Source of the DNA: Candidatus Gastranaerophilales bacterium
GTDB lineage: Bacteria; Cyanobacteriota; Vampirovibrionia; Gastranaerophilales; Gastranaerophilaceae
Length of the DNA: 38,630 bases
Direction: 5' to 3'
Assembly (NCBI GenBank): GCA_944326535.1
Contig: CALVEJ010000011.1
Location: 1-38,630 of the forward strand
Shown here piece after piece: positions 32,717-38,630 of the stretch; the first letter of the stretch is position 1, and each line of letters starts with the position of its first letter. The notes beneath the pieces are model-generated. The model was not told where the DNA came from. It ran no database searches and saw nothing but the letters and a program-made list of their open reading frames with translations. The translations under genes and the position numbers were made by a program.

Positions 32717-33942
32717 TTGATTTTGAGTCTACTTTTAAAATATCTCTCAGATCGCTGAAGGTAAACAAAATGCGCTCAATTCTGACAAGTCTCGGAATAA
32801 TTATCGGTGTGAGTGCCGTAATAATAATGCTCTCAATAGGTGAAGGCGCAAAACAGAGGATTAACAAAGATATTGCCTCAATGGGATCAAACCTTTTGAT
32901 GGTTATGTCAGGTTCTACGACTTCAAGCGGTGTAAGAATGGGAAGCGGAACCCAGCCTACACTGACAATAAAAGATGCTGAAGCTATGCTTGTGAGATGC
33001 CCGTCAGTGTCGGAAGTGGCACCTACTGTCAGTCAGGTTCAGCAGCTTGTATATTCAAATCAGAACTGGTCAACTACCGTTAACGGGATTACACCCGGCT
33101 ATATGCCTATAAGACTCTGGGAAATTGAATCCGGCAGGGCAATTTCTGATGACGATTTAAAAAACACAACCAAAGTAGCTATTCTCGGTTCTACGGTAAC
33201 ACAGAATTTGTTTGGAGATATGGATCCGATTAACAAAACCATAAGAATAGGCGGAATGCCTTTTAAAGTAATCGGTATACTCAAATCAAAAGGTCAAAAC
33301 GGCATGGGACAGGATCAGGATGATACTGTTTTGATTCCTATTACAACTGCACAAAAAAAACTTTTCGGTACGGATTTTCCGGGTATGGTCAAGCATATAA
33401 GCGTTCAGGCAAAAGATGAAGACAGCCTTGAGTCTGCACAGGAAGAAATAACAGAGCTTCTTCGGGAGCGTCACAATCTCGGAAAAAATAAAGAAGACGA
33501 CTTTACAATAAGAAACTTTACACAGATGCTGGAAACCGCAAAACAGGCATCAAACACCATGGCTATTCTGCTTGGATCAATTGCATCTGTGTCTCTTCTT
33601 GTCGGCGGTATAGGCATTATGAATATTATGCTTGTGTCTGTTACGGAAAGAACAAAAGAAATCGGTATCCGAATGGCAATAGGTGCAAAGGCAATGGATA
33701 TAAGAGTTCAATTTCTGGTAGAAGCATTGCTTCTTTCCCTTGCCGGCGGATTGCTAGGGGTTGTGATAGGTATTCTCGGTGCAAAAATAGTAGGTCTGTT
33801 TTCTGAAATGACCGTTGTGATTTCACCGGTTCCTGTTTTAATTTCTTTTGGATTTTCCGGCATTGTAGGTATTTTGTTCGGATATTATCCGGCATATAAA
33901 GCATCATTGCTGAATCCTATTGATGCCTTGAGATACGAGTAA
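32713..33942 (+). CDS. MacB-like ABC permease (FtsX superfamily)
   Basis: This 409-aa permease has the MacB topology: one N-terminal helix (about 20-42, MRSILTSLGIIIGVSAVIIML), a large MacB-type periplasmic domain (about 50-270), and three C-terminal helices (about 278-305, 328-360 and 368-395). The family segment GGIGIMNIMLVSVTERTKEIGIRMAIGAK lies around 297-325, and the end is NPIDALRYE, typical of MacB. It overlaps the ATPase gene by 4 nt (ATGA). Substrates of this class include macrolides, peptides and lipid-like toxins; none can be picked here. Confidence 0.94.
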   Translation: MIDFESTFKISLRSLKVNKMRSILTSLGIIIGVSAVIIMLSIGEGAKQRINKDIASMGSNLLMVMSGSTTSSGVRMGSGTQPTLTIKDAEAMLVRCPSVSEVAPTVSQVQQLVYSNQNWSTTVNGITPGYMPIRLWEIESGRAISDDDLKNTTKVAILGSTVTQNLFGDMDPINKTIRIGGMPFKVIGILKSKGQNGMGQDQDDTVLIPITTAQKKLFGTDFPGMVKHISVQAKDEDSLESAQEEITELLRERHNLGKNKEDDFTIRNFTQMLETAKQASNTMAILLGSIASVSLLVGGIGIMNIMLVSVTERTKEIGIRMAIGAKAMDIRVQFLVEALLLSLAGGLLGVVIGILGAKIVGLFSEMTVVISPVPVLISFGFSGIVGILFGYYPAYKASLLNPIDALRYE

Positions 33943-33945
33943 TAT

Positions 33946-34614
33946 TTAAACGACAAAATACCCTTCACCCTGTTCCGTAAGAGTGTATTCAGTAAATTCG
34001 CTTGTCCCTGTCAAATCCGGAATTATGCGCACATAACCCTGATCAATTGCCTCTTGAATAACTGAGTGATCAACAGGTTTCCCCGTAAAAGGAACGAGTT
34101 TTGCATTGATTTGTTTTAAGGTAAATCTTTCCTGATTTTCTATATTCAGTACAAATAATCCCGCTACAATCAAATAGTCAACAGGTGTTTCAGGGTTGTA
34201 TTCTTTTGCAAAATCTTCAAACTCTGACAGTGTATCTACTTTTTCCACAACTTCGGTTTTGGGATTTTCTATAGATTCGTTTAATGCTTCTTCAAAGCTT
34301 ATTTCAGTTTGTGGTTGGGGCTCATTTTCTCCTTGAAAATCAAAGTCAGGTGTTTGAATTTCATTTATTGAAGTAAGATTTTTTACATCAATAAAACCGC
34401 TCCTTTGGGGGAGTTCTTCCGTAGTCGCTTCTTGAGCCGCATGCTCTTTTTCGCTTTCCTGCTGTGTTGTTTCATCGGAAGGCGGATTTAGCGGTTTACC
34501 CTGGACAATCCCGTTTATCCAGTCTGAGAGCTGTTGCTCAAAAGTTATTTTATCGGTTGTGGAACATTCAAATTCAATGTCGCCTTTTCTTATTTTAAAA
34601 TAGTATTCATGCAT
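33946..34614 (-). CDS. Acidic two-domain protein of unknown function
   Basis: I do not recognise this 222-aa protein as a named family. An N-terminal piece (1-40, YYFKIRKGDIEFECSTTDKITFEQQLSDWI) looks like a small alpha/beta module. Residues 45-140 are a low-complexity linker rich in Glu, Gln, Thr and Pro. The last 80 residues (ETPVDYLIVAGLFVLN to YTLTEQGEGYFVV) look like a winged helix, with a probable recognition helix followed by a strand pair. It starts three bases after the gcvPB stop and is co-transcribed with it. There is no signal peptide, so it is probably cytoplasmic. Confidence 0.75.
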   Translation of the reverse strand: MHEYYFKIRKGDIEFECSTTDKITFEQQLSDWINGIVQGKPLNPPSDETTQQESEKEHAAQEATTEELPQRSGFIDVKNLTSINEIQTPDFDFQGENEPQPQTEISFEEALNESIENPKTEVVEKVDTLSEFEDFAKEYNPETPVDYLIVAGLFVLNIENQERFTLKQINAKLVPFTGKPVDHSVIQEAIDQGYVRIIPDLTGTSEFTEYTLTEQGEGYFVV

Positions 34615-34617
34615 GGC

Positions 34618-36069
34618 TTATTCTTCCGGTTTGTATCTTAAATCCAAATGTCTGGCTGCATTTGTTTCATCTACCCTTTTTACCGGGGCGCAGTGAGGTG
34701 CATCCAAAACTTTTTGGGGTGTGCTTTCTGCTTCATTTGCAATTTTTATCATTGCTTCAACAAAATCGTCAAGCCGCTGTTTGTTTTCTGATTCGGTCGG
34801 CTCTATCATTATTGCCTCAGGTACAATCAAAGGGAAGTAAACAGTCGGCGGGTGAAATTTGTAGTCCATCAATCTTTTTGCAATCTCAAGAGTATGGACA
34901 CCTTTTTCTTTTTGACGGTTCCCTGAAAGTACAAATTCATGCATACATGTACAGTCATACGGCAGGTCATAATATGATTTGAGTTTTTCTTTCAGGTAGT
35001 TTGCGTTCAATACAGCATCTTGTGATACATTTTTTAGATTTTTTCCTTTCATAAGGATATAACAGTACGCTTTTACAAGTACACCAAAGTTTCCTTGGAA
35101 TTCTTTAATTTTACCTATAGTATTTTTCAGATTGTATTTTCTGAAATATTTTGTTCCGTCGTAATCAACTACCGGCACAGGCAGATATTCTTTCAATTTT
35201 TCAACTACGCCGACGGGTCCTGCTCCGGGACCTCCGCCTCCGTGCGGAGTTGAAAATGTTTTGTGAAGGTTTAGATGAACAATATCAAAACCCATTATTT
35301 TGGGATTTGTAATACCCATTACCGCATTCAGGTTTGCTCCGTCATAGTATAATAAAGAGCCGTTCTGGTGAGCAATTTCGGAAATTTCCTGAACTTTTTC
35401 TTCAAAAATACCGAGTGTGTTAGGATTTGTCATCATAATAGCGGCAATTTCATCTTTGTATTGCTCAAAAAGCTCTTTTAAATGAGATATGTCAACCTGA
35501 CCTTTTTCATTGCTGTTTACTTTAAGAATTTCAAAACCACACATTCCTGCGGAGGCGGGATTTGTTCCGTGTGCGGAATCGGGAATGATTACTTTTTTAC
35601 GCCGGGGTTCATTGTTAACTTTAAAGAAATGTTTTACAATCATCATTCCGCATAATTCGCCATGCGCACCTGCAGAACCCTGCAGTGTAATTGCGGACAT
35701 TCCGGTAATCTCTTTTAATGCTTCCTGAAGTTTGTACATAAGCTCAAGTGCGCCCTGTACATCTTCATCATCCTGATGAGGATGCAGCTGTGTGAAACCC
35801 TCCAGCGATGCAATATACTCATTGATTTTGGGGTTGTATTTCATAGTGCAGGAGCCAAGCGGATAAAAACCTGATTCAACACAGAAATTCATATCGGAAA
35901 GCTCTTTGAAATGTCTCATGGTCTCAAGTTCGCTTACTTCAGGCAAAACAGGCTTTTCTTTTCTTAAAAATTTTGGATTTATTCCCGAATTTTCCGCTGA
36001 AGAGTTATCCTCTGATAAAGAAACTCCTGTCATATCATCAATAGACTTTTCAAAAATCAGCTTTGTCAT
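34618..36069 (-). CDS. gcvPB: Glycine dehydrogenase (decarboxylating) subunit 2
   Basis: This is the PLP-binding half of the split P-protein of the glycine cleavage system (483 aa, normal length). Visible hallmarks are FYPLGSCTMKYNPKI (about 68-82), TLQGSAGAHGELCGMM, PDSAHGTNPASAGMCGF (about 167-183) and the PLP lysine in NLHKTFSTPHGGGGPG (about 268). Subunit 1 (gcvPA) and the T and H proteins, usually adjacent, are not in the window, so the pathway must be completed elsewhere. The ribosome-binding site is GGGGA, and a -10 box lies at 36095-36100 on the minus strand. No glycine-riboswitch-like structure fits in the 64-nt upstream gap. Confidence 0.95.
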   Translation of the reverse strand: MTKLIFEKSIDDMTGVSLSEDNSSAENSGINPKFLRKEKPVLPEVSELETMRHFKELSDMNFCVESGFYPLGSCTMKYNPKINEYIASLEGFTQLHPHQDDEDVQGALELMYKLQEALKEITGMSAITLQGSAGAHGELCGMMIVKHFFKVNNEPRRKKVIIPDSAHGTNPASAGMCGFEILKVNSNEKGQVDISHLKELFEQYKDEIAAIMMTNPNTLGIFEEKVQEISEIAHQNGSLLYYDGANLNAVMGITNPKIMGFDIVHLNLHKTFSTPHGGGGPGAGPVGVVEKLKEYLPVPVVDYDGTKYFRKYNLKNTIGKIKEFQGNFGVLVKAYCYILMKGKNLKNVSQDAVLNANYLKEKLKSYYDLPYDCTCMHEFVLSGNRQKEKGVHTLEIAKRLMDYKFHPPTVYFPLIVPEAIMIEPTESENKQRLDDFVEAMIKIANEAESTPQKVLDAPHCAPVKRVDETNAARHLDLRYKPEE

Positions 36070-36094
36070 GTTGTTAAAAATCCCCGCATTCGTT

Positions 36095-36102
36095 ATTATA
36101 AT
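36095..36102. promoter_or_regulatory. Overlapping divergent -10 boxes between gcvPB and the next gene
   Basis: TATAAT at 36097-36102 (+) and the complementary TATAAT at 36095-36100 (-) overlap in a palindromic ATTATAAT. Polymerase could engage either strand but not both, so the two divergent genes may compete. No good -35 boxes are seen on either side. Confidence 0.4.
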
Positions 36103-36122
36103 ATTATATATTTAGGAGCAGT

Positions 36123-36161
36123 ATGTCAAAATTATGGCAAGATTTATTAACAGAATTATAA
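36123..36161 (+). CDS. 12-codon upstream mini-ORF
   Basis: The AGGAG at 36114-36118 is ideally spaced (4 nt) for the ATG at 36123, which opens a 12-codon frame (MSKLWQDLLTEL, then TAA) overlapping the start of the larger gene at 36134 in another frame. The larger gene's own ATG is 15 nt from that AGGAG. Either the mini-ORF is translated and regulates the larger one, or the ribosome uses the more distant ATG. Confidence 0.35.
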   Translation: MSKLWQDLLTEL

Positions 36162-36853
36162 CTTATATTTTAGAAAGAAGAAAAAAACGCCTTGAAAAAG
36201 TAAAAGAGAAATTAACACCCAAAAAGCGTGGACAATCTTCTGTAAGAACCTATATAAATATGTCGGAAACAATGATTTTGTCTGCAGAAACTGACAAACT
36301 TCTTGAAACAATGGATATAGAAGTAAAGAATATTGTAAAAACATGCCTGACGGATCCTCAAAAGCTTCTTGACTATATAACAGAACACGGAACGCCTGTG
36401 TACAAAATTCCTTGTGCCGACAAAATTCTTGCGAATATAAAGGAAGAAGAGGGATTTATTGTTCCGCATAAAGGCTGGAAGGCTTTTTATTTGAGCTTTT
36501 TTGTGAATTTGCTGTCACAAAAAAAACTTGTGTTTTCTTTTCAAACAAGCGAAATGTTTGTTCTTCGTGATAGGGAAATAAATGTTTATTATATGCTTCA
36601 TCAGTTTCACAAATGGTACGGCTTTAAAAATAATCTGCCCGGCTATGATGAAAAAACGCAGGAACTTTTCAAAGAAAATTTTGAAAATATGTCTGACACA
36701 AAAGAGCTTTCTGTTGATGAAATTCTTGCATTGAAAGATGCAATAGCAAGAGATGCACAGGCTGCTGATTTTGTTATCAAACTTGCAAAAGAAAATGATG
36801 GTGCTAAAAAGGCACTGGATAAAATGAAAAAAGACGGAAGTGCAGAAATATAA
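36134..36853 (+). CDS. Cytoplasmic protein of unknown function
   Basis: I do not recognise this 239-aa protein. It has a strongly basic N-terminus (RRKKRLEKVKEKLTPKKRG at 15-33) after a short amphipathic or hydrophobic start (MARFINRIITYILE), which could bind membranes. A mostly helical middle with aromatic-rich KGWKAFYLSFFVNLLSQKKLVFSF (about 113-136) follows, and then an acidic to basic helical tail. No signal peptide or catalytic motif is evident. It has its own promoter region shared with gcvPB. The start is unsure because the ribosome-binding site fits an upstream mini-ORF better. Confidence 0.72.
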   Translation: MARFINRIITYILERRKKRLEKVKEKLTPKKRGQSSVRTYINMSETMILSAETDKLLETMDIEVKNIVKTCLTDPQKLLDYITEHGTPVYKIPCADKILANIKEEEGFIVPHKGWKAFYLSFFVNLLSQKKLVFSFQTSEMFVLRDREINVYYMLHQFHKWYGFKNNLPGYDEKTQELFKENFENMSDTKELSVDEILALKDAIARDAQAADFVIKLAKENDGAKKALDKMKKDGSAEI

Positions 36854-37011
36854 TTAAGAAAATATTTCTAAACATTTGTAACGTTTTTGTCCTAATGTTT
36901 TTAATGTATTCCACTATTTTGTTATAAATGTTATTATTTATAATAAAAAAATTTGCCTTTTAGACAAATTTTTATTTAACGTTAACTTACCAAAATAAAC
37001 TAGGAGTTGGA
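36854..37011 (+). other. AT-rich intergenic leader with weak hairpin
   Basis: This 158-nt gap holds a TATAAT at 36939-36944 and a 9-bp AT-only inverted repeat (AAAAATTTG at 36947-36955 with CAAATTTTT at 36965-36973). The ribosome-binding site AGGAG of the next gene is at 37002-37006. The repeat could be a weak terminator of the preceding gene or part of the leader of the autotransporter-like gene. No small gene is seen. Confidence 0.4.
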
Positions 37012-38630
37012 ATGAAAAAAAATATGTCTAAACGCCTGTTGGTTGCGGCAGTACTATCAACATTGATGGTCTCGTCCGTTTCTGTTGCTGCCACATATAA
37101 AAACATGAGTAATACAAATGGTGGTGCAATACAGGATTCATCGGGAATAGAAGTGAATATTGATGCAGAATCTTCTTTTATTCATAATACCGCTACGGCT
37201 CAGAATTATGGCGGCGGTGCGATATATAATAACAGCGGTGCGGTCATTACGATAGGTGACGGTACTTCTTTTGTTGAAAATTATCTTAATCAGCCAATCA
37301 CAGAAACAACTGACAGAGAATACCGCTCGGCAGGTGGTGCGATTGCATCCTGGAATTCAGGAACGGTAAATATCGGAAGCGAAGTTTCTTTTAAAGGAAA
37401 TGGATATAACTCTATTACGGGCGAAGCTGCCTGGGCATCGGGCGGCGCTATATATGTAGATACAAATAGAAAAGAACTAGCTAACCTTTCAATAAATGAA
37501 GGCTCAAGCTTTACAGGAAATGTATCAGGTTCTCTCGGCGGTGCAATCTATGTTGCTGATGCAGATACAAGCATAGATTCAGTTTCTTTTGAAGGTAACA
37601 AAGCAGGCTCCTGGGGTGGAGCAATTTTTGGTGCACAGTATTATGCAATCGACGGAAATAATGTAACAGTAACCGGTAATTCTTCTTTTAAAAACAATTC
37701 AGCAGGAAATTACGGCGGTGCGATTGCAAGTCAGTATACTACTTTAAATATAGGTGATGAAAATAGTAAGATTTCTTTTGATGGTAACAGCGCAGGGCTT
37801 GATGGCGGTGCTGTTCATATCACAACAGATGCTGATGAAGCCTATAAAGCAAAATCAAATTTTGAAAATACTACTTTTACAAATAATGAAGCTGTAACAG
37901 GTTCAGGCGGCGCCATATACAACCCTGGCGAGTTGAAAGCAACAAATGTATCTTTTGGTGAACTTATAACTGATGCCGAAGGAAATATTACCGGCGTACA
38001 AAACGGAAACACTGCAGCTGTTCAGGGTGGTGCTATTATGAATGCTGCCGGAGCAGTAGCAACTTTTAACGGTGAAACAATATTTGCAGACAACTATGCC
38101 GGACAAGGCGGTGCTATATACAATGAAGGAACGGTATCGGTTGGTGGCGGTTCTCAATTTATCGGCAATACATCTGCAGTCAATGGCGGTGCTATATACA
38201 ACGCCGGTATTGCAAACTTAGATACTTCTACAGGAGATATAACATTTGCAAATAACACAGCAAAGAACGTGGCAAATGATATTTATGCCGCAGCCAACTC
38301 TGCAACAAATATTACCGGCTCGCACAATGTCTCTATCGGCAGCGGATTGAAAAGTGAAGCATCTTCTGACATAAATGTATATGATAAGGCAAGTCTTGTT
38401 ATAGAAGATACCGCTATCGCTGATATTGCAGGTTCAATCTCAACAACAGCTGATGCGATTATTACAAACAACGGTACAATAAACTTGAAAAGCACAAGCT
38501 CAAGTACCGGTAATATAAATAATACCGAAACAGGTGTTTTAAATATTGCATTAGATAATTCTGCCGCCTCAGTACAAAATATGGCTGATATAACAAATGA
38601 CGGAAATGTAAATATCACAGGAAACGTTAG
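37012..38630 (+). CDS. Autotransporter-like surface protein with GGAI/FxxN repeats (5' part)
   Basis: The frame starts at an ATG with AGGAG six bases upstream and stays open to the end of the window (539 codons, no stop). A signal peptide (MKKNMSKRLLVAAVLSTLMV, cleavage likely after VAA) is followed by repeats in which GGA(I/V) alternates with FxxN. I count 12 GGA(I/V) and 11 FxxN, for example GGAIYNNSGAV, SSFTGNVSGSLGGAIY and SFEGNKAGSWGGAIF. These are the hallmark tetrapeptides of Chlamydia polymorphic membrane proteins and related parallel beta-helix adhesins. From about residue 420 the repeats give way to a Thr/Ser/Asn-rich region (NITGSHNVSIGSG). The C-terminal beta-barrel would lie beyond the window; its presence is inference. 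Likely a surface adhesin. Confidence 0.88.
   Translation, partial: MKKNMSKRLLVAAVLSTLMVSSVSVAATYKNMSNTNGGAIQDSSGIEVNIDAESSFIHNTATAQNYGGGAIYNNSGAVITIGDGTSFVENYLNQPITETTDREYRSAGGAIASWNSGTVNIGSEVSFKGNGYNSITGEAAWASGGAIYVDTNRKELANLSINEGSSFTGNVSGSLGGAIYVADADTSIDSVSFEGNKAGSWGGAIFGAQYYAIDGNNVTVTGNSSFKNNSAGNYGGAIASQYTTLNIGDENSKISFDGNSAGLDGGAVHITTDADEAYKAKSNFENTTFTNNEAVTGSGGAIYNPGELKATNVSFGELITDAEGNITGVQNGNTAAVQGGAIMNAAGAVATFNGETIFADNYAGQGGAIYNEGTVSVGGGSQFIGNTSAVNGGAIYNAGIANLDTSTGDITFANNTAKNVANDIYAAANSATNITGSHNVSIGSGLKSEASSDINVYDKASLVIEDTAIADIAGSISTTADAIITNNGTINLKSTSSSTGNINNTETGVLNIALDNSAASVQNMADITNDGNVNITGNV

Noticed and set aside
36070..36133. Glycine riboswitch before gcvPB
   Set aside because: The gap to the divergent gene is only 64 nt and shows no tandem aptamer-like structure.
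36947..36973. Strong terminator after the unknown gene at 36134
   Set aside because: The inverted repeat is A/T except for one pair and has only a weak T-run, so it was kept only as part of the intergenic description.

Overview
The window is AT-rich, densely packed bacterial chromosome with about 30 genes on both strands and short intergenic gaps. The organism is a diderm: there is an LptF/LptG-type permease, a TolC-family outer-membrane protein with a MacA/MacB-type exporter, and an autotransporter-like surface protein. Gene content, low GC, a glycine/asparagine/tyrosine-rich surface-type protein of unknown family and weak use of Shine-Dalgarno sites would fit a gut Gastranaerophilales (Vampirovibrionia/Melainabacteria) genome. 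That placement is inference from general knowledge, not proven by anything seen here. I see no rRNA, tRNA, CRISPR array, transposase or phage gene.

Layout. 1-6.6 kb: sensor histidine kinase, small membrane protein, rubrerythrin (-), unknown surface-type protein, a SpmA/SpmB pair, and a periplasmic amino-acid-binding lipoprotein. 6.6-9.6 kb (-): LeuC-type dehydratase large subunit, LptF/G permease, and a small zinc-ribbon protein that resembles the ClpX zinc domain. 9.6-15.6 kb (+): self-regulated MarR repressor with a DHA2 efflux pump, a roughly 290-bp structured intergenic element, DNA polymerase I, and a small exported protein. 15.5-20.5 kb (-): DUF3137 membrane protein, GIY-YIG protein, DusB, a large exported TPR protein, and a YkgJ-type cysteine-cluster protein. 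20.6-25.8 kb (+): a three-gene glutamate synthase operon of unusual domain arrangement. 25.9-29.0 kb: a D-2-hydroxyacid (lactate-type) dehydrogenase behind a striking inverted repeat, then an exported unknown protein and a Wzx-like flippase (-). 29.2-33.9 kb (+): TolC, MacA, MacB-ATPase and MacB-permease genes with ATGA overlaps. 33.9-36.1 kb (-): an unknown acidic protein and glycine decarboxylase subunit 2. 36.1-38.6 kb (+): an unknown protein and the 5' part of a GGAI/FxxN-repeat autotransporter-like gene that runs off the window.

Functional themes are central nitrogen and amino-acid metabolism (glutamate synthase, LeuC, GcvPB), envelope building and efflux (LptF/G, Wzx, TolC-MacAB, DHA2 pump), oxidative-stress defence (rubrerythrin), and replication/repair (PolA, which carries a putative sliding-clamp motif).

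The signals most worth a second look are: the structured element before polA and its short relative before the efflux gene, which share a 13-nt tail next to stems of different sequence; the 12-bp inverted repeat that would bury the ribosome-binding site of the dehydrogenase gene; the glutamate synthase domain shuffle; the Chlamydia Pmp-like repeat protein; the clamp-binding motif in PolA; and several promoters whose -10 box lies 6-11 nt before a start codon, which implies leaderless transcripts.
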